In this document: piece after piece, positions 5,970 to 13,823 of the stretch | Layout: every line of letters starts with the position of its first letter | How positions within the stretch are numbered: the first letter of the stretch is position 1 | Assembly: GCA_910579285.1 (NCBI GenBank) | Contig: CAJTTT010000049.1 | Location: 1-14,837, forward strand | Source: an uncultured Lachnospiraceae bacterium | Lineage (GTDB): Bacteria > Bacillota > Clostridia > Lachnospirales > Lachnospiraceae | DNA length: 14,837 nucleotides | Reading direction: 5' to 3' | The notes under the pieces: model-generated | Told to the model about the DNA's origin: nothing | Seen by the model: only the letters and a program-made list of their open reading frames with translations | The model's database searches: none | Program-made: the position numbers and the translations under genes

Positions 5970-8471
5970 ATGAAGATATGCAGATTATCCTTGTTTAATT
6001 TAAAGCGAAACAAGCGTGAGGCGGCAGCCATTGTCTTTCTCACCCTTATTACAGCATTTCTCATGGCGACCTTTGCTGTCAGCATTACACAGATCGGCAG
6101 CGCTTTTGACCGCTCTTTTGAGGAAACAGGCTGTGCTGATTTTATATTGTTGTTTCAGGATGATAGATACCGCGATATCTATCGAGATATTCTGGAAGAG
6201 GAGTACCATGTGACCGATGTCCGGGAAAGTAGTGTACTTTACGGTGCTGGTGCATCGGCACTATCAAAGAAGGGTGAAAGTATCGCCTATAATATGATCT
6301 TTGCGGACGAAAACACAGAGCGGAAGATGGAAAATTTCCAGAAACTGAATGCCCTTCCCGATGATGAGATTGAAAAGCTGTCTCATCCAATATGGCTGCC
6401 CCAGTATTTTGAGATCACAGCCGGCTATGCCCCAGGGGAAACCTTTACTTTTGTCTCAGGCGGCAGAGATTACCCCTTTACCATAGCCGGTTTTTACAAC
6501 ACGGGTTTATATAATTCCAGCAGTATGTTAAAATGTATCATTTCAGAGGATGACAGGGTGCTGTTGTCCGCTGTCTATGAGGAATACCGTATGATCGCAT
6601 TTGACACGGAAAGGGAATTCTCCTATGAGGAATACTATGAAAAATGCGCCGCAAAGTCAAATGAGAATGTTTTAAGTGCAGTACTGCCACTTGATAAAGA
6701 TATGGAGAAAATGGTAGAAACCGCTTATCTTGCTGTTTTTCTGTATATGAGCGTATTTCTTTCCATTGTCACCATGATATCTGCACTCTTCCTGATCCTT
6801 CACAAAATCTCAAAGGACATGGAGGAACAGATGGTGCAGATCGGCGTGCTGGAAGCATTGGGGTATACAAGCCGTGAGCTTTCGTTCTCCTACATCTGTG
6901 AATATATCTTTACAGGGGGAATTGGCGCGATCATAGGCGGCATAACAGCGGCAGCCTTTTCCCCGGTCATGGATACGCTCACAAGGGGTATGATGAACCG
7001 CAACGTGCATACGGATGTGAATATTCTCCGCATTCTTATCGTGGTAATAGCGATCATAGCGCTCGTCACGCTTTTTGCGCTGTCAAGGGCGGCAAGGGTG
7101 AAAAAACTTCCTCCCGTCGTGGCATTTCGCAAGGGCATAAAAACCCACCATTTCGGGAAAAATATACTTCCGCTTGAAAAAATGAGACACAGCATCAATA
7201 TCCGGCTTGCATTCAAAGGCATATGTAACGATCTCCACTCGAATATCGGTACGGGTATCTGTATGATTGCCGCAGGCGTTGCCATCATGTTCAGTGTGTA
7301 CCTCTTTGACTTTTTCAAGAGCGGTTATAACGGACTGATAGGCGTTTTGGGAATGGAAACTCCTGACATAAGCATCATTATGATGAGCGGAGTGAATGGG
7401 GAAAGTTTCTGCGATGAGATCCGTAAGTTCCCCGAAGTGGAAAAGGTTCTTCTGACTCGCGCAATGGGGGATTATGTGGAAATAAAAGGCTGCAATCAGA
7501 GTGCGGCTGTCTTTTCTTACGCCGATTTTTCCCTCACGGATAATATCCGCCTGAAAACGGGACGTTTCCCCGAGTACGACAACGAAATCATGATCTCCGC
7601 AAGGAGAGAGAAAACAGAAAACCGGCACATAGGCGACAGTATCATCATCAAGGGCGATGTCTGTGAAAAAAGCTATATCATAACAGGCATTGTAACCGCC
7701 ATGAACAACAACGGCATAAGCGTCTACATGACCGAGGACGGTTACCGGCGCATTCGCCCAAACGACCGCCCGAACGCAGTGGAGATCACGCTCAAAAACG
7801 AGGAGGACCGCCCTGCCTTTACGGATAAGCTCACCACCCTGTACGGTGCGAGCGCAAAAGACACGGCGTATGCACAGTCTGCACAGGGAAGTCTTGAGGA
7901 ACGTATCAGGGCGAAAGCGGACGAGAAAATGGCGGTGCTGATCTCTCAATACGGCGTTACCGACGTTGACTATGCGATCAGAATAGGCGACACCATCATT
8001 AGCGGAAACAGCAGCCATTTCGTGATAAAGGAGATATCCTCCATGAAGGATTTTTTGAAATCTCAAATGGAATCCATAGCTGCGGTCACAAAAACATTCT
8101 CGTTCTGTGCTGTGATATTCATTGCTGTTGTGGTGGCGGTAATATTGGGCATCATAGCCGCATCTGCCGTAAAAAGACAGCGCAGGGAATTAGGTATCAT
8201 GAAAAGTATGGGCTATACGTCAAGGGATCTTATGATACAGCTCACCCTGCGGATTCTCCCAGTAACGATCATCTCCTCCTGCATCGCCGCGGTGTTGTCG
8301 GTATGGGTACAGCGTGCATTCTGGATGGCCGCGTTCGGTGTACAGATTCCCGAAAGCCTGCCGCTGATCATCGGTACGACGGCAGCGCTTGTGTTATTCT
8401 GCCTGATTGTTACCTACATCAGTGCAGGCAGTATCAGAAAAATATCCGTGACCGAGCTTATGACGGAATGA
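5970..8471 (+). CDS. FtsX-family ABC permease, duplicated FtsX unit
   Basis: This 833-residue integral membrane protein has eight predicted helices near residues 19-41, 255-279, 312-333, 352-374, 426-448, 708-732, 762-784 and 797-819. This is two copies of a 1+3 FtsX unit. The first outer domain (about 42-254) and the second (about 449-707) would face outside. The FtsX coupling helix appears twice, as LEALGYTSRELS (about 294-305) and MKSMGYTSRDLM (about 744-755), confirming the internal duplication. It partners the ATPase just upstream. The fold matches MacB_PCD/FtsX transporters linked to antimicrobial-peptide resistance, lipoprotein release or hydrolase activation; substrate is not readable. 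The 10-helix BceB layout is not seen. The next gene follows after about 70 bases and encodes an exported hydrolase, possibly its client. Confidence 0.92.
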   Translation: MKICRLSLFNLKRNKREAAAIVFLTLITAFLMATFAVSITQIGSAFDRSFEETGCADFILLFQDDRYRDIYRDILEEEYHVTDVRESSVLYGAGASALSKKGESIAYNMIFADENTERKMENFQKLNALPDDEIEKLSHPIWLPQYFEITAGYAPGETFTFVSGGRDYPFTIAGFYNTGLYNSSSMLKCIISEDDRVLLSAVYEEYRMIAFDTEREFSYEEYYEKCAAKSNENVLSAVLPLDKDMEKMVETAYLAVFLYMSVFLSIVTMISALFLILHKISKDMEEQMVQIGVLEALGYTSRELSFSYICEYIFTGGIGAIIGGITAAAFSPVMDTLTRGMMNRNVHTDVNILRILIVVIAIIALVTLFALSRAARVKKLPPVVAFRKGIKTHHFGKNILPLEKMRHSINIRLAFKGICNDLHSNIGTGICMIAAGVAIMFSVYLFDFFKSGYNGLIGVLGMETPDISIIMMSGVNGESFCDEIRKFPEVEKVLLTRAMGDYVEIKGCNQSAAVFSYADFSLTDNIRLKTGRFPEYDNEIMISARREKTENRHIGDSIIIKGDVCEKSYIITGIVTAMNNNGISVYMTEDGYRRIRPNDRPNAVEITLKNEEDRPAFTDKLTTLYGASAKDTAYAQSAQGSLEERIRAKADEKMAVLISQYGVTDVDYAIRIGDTIISGNSSHFVIKEISSMKDFLKSQMESIAAVTKTFSFCAVIFIAVVVAVILGIIAASAVKRQRRELGIMKSMGYTSRDLMIQLTLRILPVTIISSCIAAVLSVWVQRAFWMAAFGVQIPESLPLIIGTTAALVLFCLIVTYISAGSIRKISVTELMTE

Positions 8472-8487
8472 GACTGGAGTTGAAAAA

Positions 8488-8509
8488 ATTGAAAAGTAAA
8501 ATTTTCAAT
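8488..8509 (+). repeat. AT-rich hairpin between permease and hydrolase genes
   Basis: ATTGAAAA (8488-8495) is complementary to TTTTCAAT (8502-8509), with a 6-base loop. It lies in the 70-base gap of an otherwise tight gene pair and ends 21 bases before the AGGAGG of the hydrolase gene. It is too AT-rich to be a strong terminator. It may be an RNA processing or stability element that sets different expression of the two genes. Confidence 0.3.
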
Positions 8510-8541
8510 CGTGAGTTTGTGGCTCCGACAAGGAGGAAATG

Positions 8542-10542
8542 ATGAAGAAAAAGATGATTGCGGCAATATTTGCCTTGTGTATGGCGGGAACGGTATGCGC
8601 ATCTGCTGGAAACGCGGTACATGCCGAACCTGCACAGTCGGAACTGACAGCCGAAGCAGCCGCTTCGCAGGACAGGATATATTGTATTGCGTCTGTAAGC
8701 AAAATGTATTCCACATTGGCGGTCATGCAGCTTGTTGACGAGGGAAAAATAGAACTTGACGCTCCTGTCACAAAATATCTCCCCGATTTCAGGATGAATG
8801 ATGAGCGGTACAAGGACATCACCGTGCGTATGCTTATGAATCACACATCGGGCATATCCGTGGGCCTGCCGATAAACCATTATCTTTATGAGGATGTTGA
8901 CAGCTTCGTGCATGACAGTACATTTGATATCGTGTCGGGGCAGCGTTTCAAAGCTTCTCCCGGGGAATATGCCTGCTATAATAATAAGGGCTTTGAGATT
9001 ATGGAGCATATCGTAGAAAATGTCAGCGGTATGAGCTTTACGGATTATGTGAGGGATAACATCGCTTCAGAGATAGGCGCGGACCATACGGGAACGGCAT
9101 GGAGTCTGTATGCGGGCGATTTGGGCGATGCGCGGGTATCTCTCTATCGCGGCTTTCTGCCAATCGAATACCCATATGAAATGGCGGCAGGTACGGGCGG
9201 CATCTATGCCACCGCTCCTGACGTGGCAAATTTCGGCAGCGCTTTTTTTACGGGAAATGATGTGCTGCTTTCCGATGAGGCAAAAACACAGATGTCTACC
9301 CGTTGGAGCGATGACGCAAAATACGAGAGCTACGGTCTGGGCTGGGACTTTGTGGAACAAGTCAAGTACGAAAAAGAAAACATAAAGGTCATGGGCAAGG
9401 GCGGAGATGTGCCGTATATGCACTCGTACCTCCTTGTCGCCCCCGATGAACAGATCAGCGCTGCGGTACTGACTGCCGGAGATGACAGCAGCAGCCAATA
9501 TGCCGGGCTTATGGCGTTTGCGCTGATGGACGTGGCGCTTGCAGAACGGGGAATGGCGGTAAGCGGTCTGACTTCTCCCGAGCCGGAAATAATGGACACC
9601 ATCCCCGAACAGTATAAAAAATATGAGGGTTTATACTGCATCGGCGGATTATACAGCAACGGAATATGCAGGATCACATTTGACGATACCGCTATGTACA
9701 GGGAAGACTTGGGCACTGACAACGCATCACCCGAAAGATTTAAGATTACCGGGGACGGAGGCTTTGTCAGGGTAAATGACAGCGGTAAGATGACTGCAGA
9801 CAGGGAAATCGTTTATTTTGAGGAAAAGGACGGCAAAATATACATCAGAACGGATCTGTTCACCGTATATCCGGGGCTTGGGATATGCCAGAACTTTGGA
9901 AATGCGGCAGAAGGTATGTACACAGGGGAAAAAATGGAGGAAAATTCCGTTCCACGTAGTGTACAGCAAAGCTGGGACGAGCTTTCGCGGACATTTTTTG
10001 TCAAATATAACGAAAAATGGACCTCTCAAGACTATGAAAGTCCGTTTTACCGGGTCGTGACAGACGAGGCATTCCCCGGCTATATTCTGGTAAAAAACAG
10101 CGAAGGGGCAAGAGCGGAAAAACTGACCGATGAAAATCATGCCCTTTTCTTTACCTCCATACCGAGCAGTACAAACAGAGATTTGTTTGACATAGAGATT
10201 ACCCGGCAGACCTATGCGGATCAAACATCGGCAGCCTCCCTTGATCTGAGCAATGGGGCGCGATGCCGCAGCGTGGACAGCCTTCCGGCGTTTACCGCTG
10301 ATATCACCGAAATTCCCCTTCACAGCGGTGAAGCCGTATGGTACCGCGTCGGGAAAGATATGGGCGGAAAGAGTATTGTTGTCGAACGTCCTGATAACTC
10401 TGCTGTATACGTCTACAACAAGTTTCGTGAGCTGCTGTACAGCACCCACATCAAGGACGCAGTCAACGCCATCGACCTTCCTCAGGACGGTTATATCGCT
10501 TTTGCAGGTGAAACCGGCGGCAGTGTGAAAATATTTCGGTAG
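8542..10542 (+). CDS. Secreted serine hydrolase, beta-lactamase / D-Ala-D-Ala peptidase-like (S12)
   Basis: This 666-residue protein has a Sec signal peptide (KKK, hydrophobic 5-22, probable cut after AVHA at 28). The catalytic motifs of serine beta-lactamase-like enzymes follow: S-x-x-K as IASVSKMYS (S51, K54), Y-x-N as YNN (146-148), and K-G-G (286-288) in place of the usual H/K-x-G. SxxK comes only about 22 residues after the mature N-terminus; relatives usually have 40-60 residues of strand and helix first, so the N-terminal lobe is shortened. From about 345 to the end there is a long beta-rich region with no membrane anchor or LPxTG seen. AGGAGG (8531-8536) fits ATG 8542 better than 8539. 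It would act outside the membrane, perhaps on peptidoglycan stems or D-amino-acid peptides; substrate is inferred only from family. Confidence 0.9.
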   Translation: MKKKMIAAIFALCMAGTVCASAGNAVHAEPAQSELTAEAAASQDRIYCIASVSKMYSTLAVMQLVDEGKIELDAPVTKYLPDFRMNDERYKDITVRMLMNHTSGISVGLPINHYLYEDVDSFVHDSTFDIVSGQRFKASPGEYACYNNKGFEIMEHIVENVSGMSFTDYVRDNIASEIGADHTGTAWSLYAGDLGDARVSLYRGFLPIEYPYEMAAGTGGIYATAPDVANFGSAFFTGNDVLLSDEAKTQMSTRWSDDAKYESYGLGWDFVEQVKYEKENIKVMGKGGDVPYMHSYLLVAPDEQISAAVLTAGDDSSSQYAGLMAFALMDVALAERGMAVSGLTSPEPEIMDTIPEQYKKYEGLYCIGGLYSNGICRITFDDTAMYREDLGTDNASPERFKITGDGGFVRVNDSGKMTADREIVYFEEKDGKIYIRTDLFTVYPGLGICQNFGNAAEGMYTGEKMEENSVPRSVQQSWDELSRTFFVKYNEKWTSQDYESPFYRVVTDEAFPGYILVKNSEGARAEKLTDENHALFFTSIPSSTNRDLFDIEITRQTYADQTSAASLDLSNGARCRSVDSLPAFTADITEIPLHSGEAVWYRVGKDMGGKSIVVERPDNSAVYVYNKFRELLYSTHIKDAVNAIDLPQDGYIAFAGETGGSVKIFR

Positions 10543-10676
10543 CGCTGTCAAAATCGGTAACGGCAATGTTAAGACTGCTATTTTTCCTACGGTATTATCC
10601 TCCTGTAAGTTAGAGAGGGTTGATAGGACATACAGACATGAAGATTGGGAAATCGCTTCAACGATAAGAAATGTGT

Positions 10677-10706
10677 GGCATGGCGGTTGCCATGCCCTGT
10701 TTTTTT
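10677..10706 (+). terminator. Strong Rho-independent terminator after the hydrolase operon
   Basis: GGCATGGC (10677-10684) pairs perfectly with GCCATGCC (10689-10696) around a GGTT loop, followed by CTG and seven T (10700-10706). It lies 135 bases after the hydrolase stop and closes the sensor/ABC/hydrolase module. The 135 bases between show no gene. Confidence 0.85.
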
Positions 10707-10716
10707 GTGGTAATAT
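10687..10716 (+). promoter_or_regulatory. Possible promoter overlapping the terminator, for the HTH gene
   Basis: TTGCCA (10687-10692) and TAATAT (10711-10716) are 18 bases apart, and TGG precedes the -10 as an extended -10 element (TGn). The start would fall near 10723, giving a leader of about 80 bases before the ATG at 10803. It sits inside the terminator sequence, which would isolate the new transcript from the upstream operon. Confidence 0.35.
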
Positions 10717-10802
10717 AGAGAAGGTAAGCAGATGTATTGATGCCATAATGTGCATTGTTTCGGACTTTGGGCAGTTGTGCTGAAAGAAAGCGGAGGAATT
10801 GT

Positions 10803-11117
10803 ATGTACCAGTCGGTTGATCCAGTGAAAACAGGTTTGAAACTTAAAATATTGTTGAACGGTGCAGGATATAATGTGAAGGATATTCAGGAATATCTTCT
10901 TTTGGCATATCCCCAATCCATATACAGATGGTTTAGTGGAAAAATTCTGCCATCAGTGGATCATTTATGTGCTTTGAGCAGACTGCTGGATGTGCACATG
11001 GAAAATCTGCTGGTTTTGCAGGGGCAGTCTTTGGAAGATGAGATGGTTGTAAGGATGGAGGACATAAAAACGAAAAGGCTGTTATCTTACAGGAAGTATT
11101 TGCGGGAATCCGCGTAG
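10803..11117 (+). CDS. Small helix-turn-helix DNA-binding protein
   Basis: This 104-residue protein has GGAGG (10792-10796) six bases before the ATG. The helix-turn-helix core is YNVKDIQEYLLLAYPQSIYR (23-42), followed by WFSGKILPSVDHLCALSRLL. This is the Xre-like layout seen in many small Clostridia regulators that begin MYQ-x-V-D and carry the phrase x-P-Q-S-I-Y-R-W. The C-terminal tail (75-104) is charged and probably helical. It likely binds DNA as a dimer; targets are unknown. An upstream in-frame start at 10755 lacks a ribosome site. It is separated from the hydrolase operon by a strong terminator and is followed by 185 bases with inverted repeats. Confidence 0.8.
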   Translation: MYQSVDPVKTGLKLKILLNGAGYNVKDIQEYLLLAYPQSIYRWFSGKILPSVDHLCALSRLLDVHMENLLVLQGQSLEDEMVVRMEDIKTKRLLSYRKYLRESA

Positions 11118-11198
11118 TGCCATTGGACTATCCGGCCAATGACAAATGATATTTTGTATAGTATCCTCTTGCTAATAGACGGGAAACTGTCAATGGCA
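11118..11198 (+). repeat. Overlapping inverted repeats after the HTH gene
   Basis: TGCCATTG (11118-11125) is complementary to CAATGGCA (11191-11198), while CATTGG (11121-11126), which shares bases with it, is complementary to CCAATG (11136-11141). The two pairings exclude each other. The distal partner is followed by GGAGGTTTTTTG. This could be a switchable RNA structure or simply a weak terminator. Confidence 0.3.
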
Positions 11199-11302
11199 GG
11201 AGGTTTTTTGTGTCCGAAATTTTTGGACCAATATTCGGAGACCATAGCGGGATTTATTATGTTCTATTTGGAAAACGCAGGGGGGAAAGGAGAGAATGAT
11301 TT

Positions 11303-11839
11303 ATGGGATACAATATTTATTTAAGGGATCCTGTGACAGGAAAAGCGGCGGAAGTTCCAGGACATTTGATGGGAGGCGGAACTTATGTGGCAAATTATCG
11401 GCCGGAAAGCGGAATGTTTACAGCGGCATGTAAAACAGAGGCGCATGTAAATATTACCTATAATTATGGCCGCTATTATTATGAAGTTTATGAGGAAGAC
11501 GGGATCCGGGTTATTTATGGGATGTCCGGCGTTGACAGTATTTCAGTATTGGAAAAAATGATGACTTATCTGCAGGAAAAATATAAAAAACGGGGAGAAT
11601 GGGTTATCACAAAGCGGAACAAAACAATTTACTATGATGAGAACGGGAGGGAGACAGACCCGGTTGTTTCCGCTTTAAACGGGAGCAGGCCGATCAGAAA
11701 TGAGGAGGTGGAATTTGAGGTAAGCGAAGGCGATACAGGGGATTACTGGCTGGCAACTGCGGCGAATGCCATAAGGCCGCTCTACCAGTTGACTGCGCTG
11801 GCAAAAATGAGACCAGACTGTATATGGGATGGGGACTAA
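11303..11839 (+). CDS. Uncharacterised soluble protein
   Basis: This 178-residue protein has AAAGGAGAG at 11285-11293, ending 9 bases before the ATG. There is no signal peptide or membrane segment. The N-terminal part (MGYNIYLRDPVTGKAAEVPGH) and VNITYNYGRYYYEVYEEDG (about 49-67) suggest beta strands rich in tyrosine. A helical stretch, VLEKMMTYLQEKYKKRGEW (about 82-100), follows, and then a charged beta-like segment ending EVEFEVSEGDTGDYW. The C-terminus, ANAIRPLYQLTALAKMRPDCIWDGD, looks strongly constrained. I recall similar proteins only as hypothetical proteins of Clostridia, often in accessory DNA, and assign no function. The HTH gene upstream might regulate it, but the 185-base gap and the repeats argue against tight coupling. 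Confidence 0.75.
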   Translation: MGYNIYLRDPVTGKAAEVPGHLMGGGTYVANYRPESGMFTAACKTEAHVNITYNYGRYYYEVYEEDGIRVIYGMSGVDSISVLEKMMTYLQEKYKKRGEWVITKRNKTIYYDENGRETDPVVSALNGSRPIRNEEVEFEVSEGDTGDYWLATAANAIRPLYQLTALAKMRPDCIWDGD

Positions 11840-11884
11840 TACATTCTTTTATCTGTTTTTGGCTACCTGTGAAGCGGCTGTGTG

Positions 11885-11893
11885 TGGTAAAAT
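11885..11893 (+). promoter_or_regulatory. Extended -10 promoter candidate before the small ORF and YesM-type kinase
   Basis: TGGTAAAAT is an extended -10 element (TGn plus TAAAAT at 11888-11893). No good -35 stands at 17 bases. It lies 48 bases after the previous stop and 18 bases before a possible short ORF. The kinase starts about 185 bases downstream. Confidence 0.3.
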
Positions 11894-11910
11894 ATGTGAG
11901 GAAGAGATGC

Positions 11911-11994
11911 ATGAATCATAAAATGGATAAGAACGAGGTGAAATACCCGGTTGAAAAGGCGAGAGGAAATGCGAAGAAGTATGATGAATTGTAA
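11911..11994 (+). CDS. Possible 27-residue small protein
   Basis: ATG at 11911 follows GAGGAAGAG (11899-11907). The frame encodes a very charged peptide, MNHKMDKNEVKYPVEKARGN, then AKKYDEL, and stops with TAA at 11992-11994. It lies between the unrecognised protein and the YesM-type kinase and may be a leader ORF on the kinase transcript. It has no hydrophobic segment, so it is not a typical secreted signal. A chance ORF is possible. Confidence 0.3.
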   Translation: MNHKMDKNEVKYPVEKARGNAKKYDEL

Positions 11995-12077
11995 GAGGAT
12001 AAAAAGCATCCCGTATAACAGGCAGAAGGTGTCAGTGTGATAGATTTGCACATATGAAGGGAAAATGGGAACCAAAG

Positions 12078-13823
12078 ATGAAGCACAAGTTGAGCAGGAA
12101 GATTATAGCCGCACTGGGGTTTGTTATTTTTACCATTATCATTATATATACGATTGTATTCAACGTCCACTATAAGAAATATGAGGAGCGGATTTTGGGA
12201 GAGGAGAACATTAAAGTACTTCATTCATTGGAAACCTCACTAAATTCCATCTTAAAAAACGCGGACGATTATTCCAAAATGCTCATAGCGGATAATATTG
12301 TGCAGACGCAGATGGGGAGCGGGGATCTGCTTTCTAATGTGTCCGGGCAGTCGAAAGTGATTAAAAAAATATATTCTATTTTCCAATTTTCCGACTATGT
12401 GGAAGCGGTCTGGCTGATAGATGAAAAGGGGCAGAAGCTGACTGTCGGCGGAAGCGCTAATTTCAATATGGAGGATGCCAGCAGGGAATATGACGAATTG
12501 AGAAAACCGTATGGAAAGTATGAGATACGAACCAGCAAATCTACGGATGACAACAGCATTTCTTTAGTCAGATCTTATAACAGTCTGGACAATTTTGAAA
12601 GCCTTGGCGTGATTGGCGTGGACTTAAGCTGCGAATTTCTGAATCAGATTCTGGCGGATGTCATTGACACAGAGACTGATGAAATAATGGTGCTAGATGA
12701 AAAGGATAATACACTTCTGGTTCGGGGAGCCGTTACGGAGGAGGACAGGGTGCGGCATATCGCACAGAAACTGTCGGGAGAAAATGTGGAGATTTTGCAT
12801 AAGACGACAGTACACGGCAAGGAATATACGGTGACAGGCGTTCTGGCGCCTTATAGCGGATGGAAGATCATTCGGTACACACAGGTGCAGACCAATCGTG
12901 ACGTCAGTGAAATTGTCAGGTTTAATATCGGTCTGATCGCCGCTATCGGTATTTTGATTTTGATCGGTGCAGCGGCCATCTCCACTATGCTCACATGGCC
13001 CATTCAGGATATGGTGCAGGTGATGGAGGAGACGGAGCATGGAAGATTCAGCCGGATTAAGAGCAAACCACTGTTAGATGAATTTCAGATACTGTTCAAG
13101 GGGTATAACCGCATGGTGGAGCAGATTGAACGGCTGATCCAGAGCACGATCGACAAGCAGAGAAGAATCCGGCAGGTAGAGATGAACGAGATGCAGGAGC
13201 AGATGAAGCCTCATTTTCTGTATAATACTTTAGATTCCATTCAGGCGCTTGCCATGATGGGAGAGAGCCAGAAGGTGTGTGAATTGGTGGAGGCGCTTGG
13301 GAAATTTTACCGCAAGTCGGTCAGCGGCGGGCGGGAGATGCTGTCTCTGGGGGAAGAATTTCAGATCGCGAAGGATTATGTGGATATTATGAAAATTCGG
13401 TTTGAAGATTCTTTTGAATGTGAGATTCAGATGGAAGAGTCCTGCGAAAAATATTTGCTGCCGAAGCTGACCATTCAGCCTCTCATCGAAAACTCATTCC
13501 AGCATGGGATCAGAGGAGAGGAGCGATATGGCATTATCAGTCTTGCGGCCTACGCGCGGGAGGAAAATCTACATATTGTAGTAAGAGACAATGGCGCGGG
13601 TGTGCCGGATGAGGTGATCCGGGATTTGAACCGAAGCGAGGAACCGAAGCGTGGCAAAAGTCTGGGGCTTCGCGGGACGATCGAGAGATTGCGGTTATTG
13701 TACGGTGAAAATTTTACCTTTACCATCAGCAATGGAGCATATACAGAGATACATCTGCAGATTGGGCTTTGTAAACTAAAGGAGCAGAAAGATGGACAGA
13801 CTGAGAGTGATACTTCTGGATGA
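12078..13823 (+). CDS. YesM-type membrane sensor histidine kinase
   Basis: From ATG 12078 the protein has 581 residues. The first membrane helix is about 8-30. The extracytoplasmic sensor region is about 31-280 and likely Cache-like (VWLIDEKGQKLTVGG, VIGVDLSCEFLNQIL). The second membrane helix (about 282-305) leads to a HAMP linker with WPIQDMVQVM. The His_kinase motif of the LytS/YesM class is QMKPHFLYNTLDSI, with H379. The ATPase domain has IENSFQHG (N472), DNGAGVP (504-510) and KSLGLRGTIERL. YesM kinases control AraC-type YesN regulators, often for sugar or oligosaccharide uptake. An in-frame ATG at 12054 adds 8 residues but has no ribosome site, while GGGA at 12067-12070 serves 12078. The 3' end overlaps the regulator gene by 32 bases in another frame. 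Confidence 0.92.
   Translation: MKHKLSRKIIAALGFVIFTIIIIYTIVFNVHYKKYEERILGEENIKVLHSLETSLNSILKNADDYSKMLIADNIVQTQMGSGDLLSNVSGQSKVIKKIYSIFQFSDYVEAVWLIDEKGQKLTVGGSANFNMEDASREYDELRKPYGKYEIRTSKSTDDNSISLVRSYNSLDNFESLGVIGVDLSCEFLNQILADVIDTETDEIMVLDEKDNTLLVRGAVTEEDRVRHIAQKLSGENVEILHKTTVHGKEYTVTGVLAPYSGWKIIRYTQVQTNRDVSEIVRFNIGLIAAIGILILIGAAAISTMLTWPIQDMVQVMEETEHGRFSRIKSKPLLDEFQILFKGYNRMVEQIERLIQSTIDKQRRIRQVEMNEMQEQMKPHFLYNTLDSIQALAMMGESQKVCELVEALGKFYRKSVSGGREMLSLGEEFQIAKDYVDIMKIRFEDSFECEIQMEESCEKYLLPKLTIQPLIENSFQHGIRGEERYGIISLAAYAREENLHIVVRDNGAGVPDEVIRDLNRSEEPKRGKSLGLRGTIERLRLLYGENFTFTISNGAYTEIHLQIGLCKLKEQKDGQTESDTSG

Noticed and set aside
7083..8066. 327-residue minus-strand open frame
   Set aside because: It is antisense to the FtsX permease and its composition (many H, C, R) is typical of shadow frames in GC-rich coding DNA.
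3091..8471. Assignment as a BceRS-BceAB bacitracin-type module
   Set aside because: The kinase has a sensor loop of about 100 residues and the permease has eight predicted helices with two FtsX units, unlike BceS and BceB.
9727..10755. 342-residue minus-strand open frame
   Set aside because: It is antisense to the serine hydrolase C-terminal region; no ribosome site or recognisable domain.
11139..11324. 61-residue plus-strand frame between the HTH gene and the unknown gene
   Set aside because: No ribosome site, overlaps the start of the next gene, and covers the inverted repeats; likely chance.
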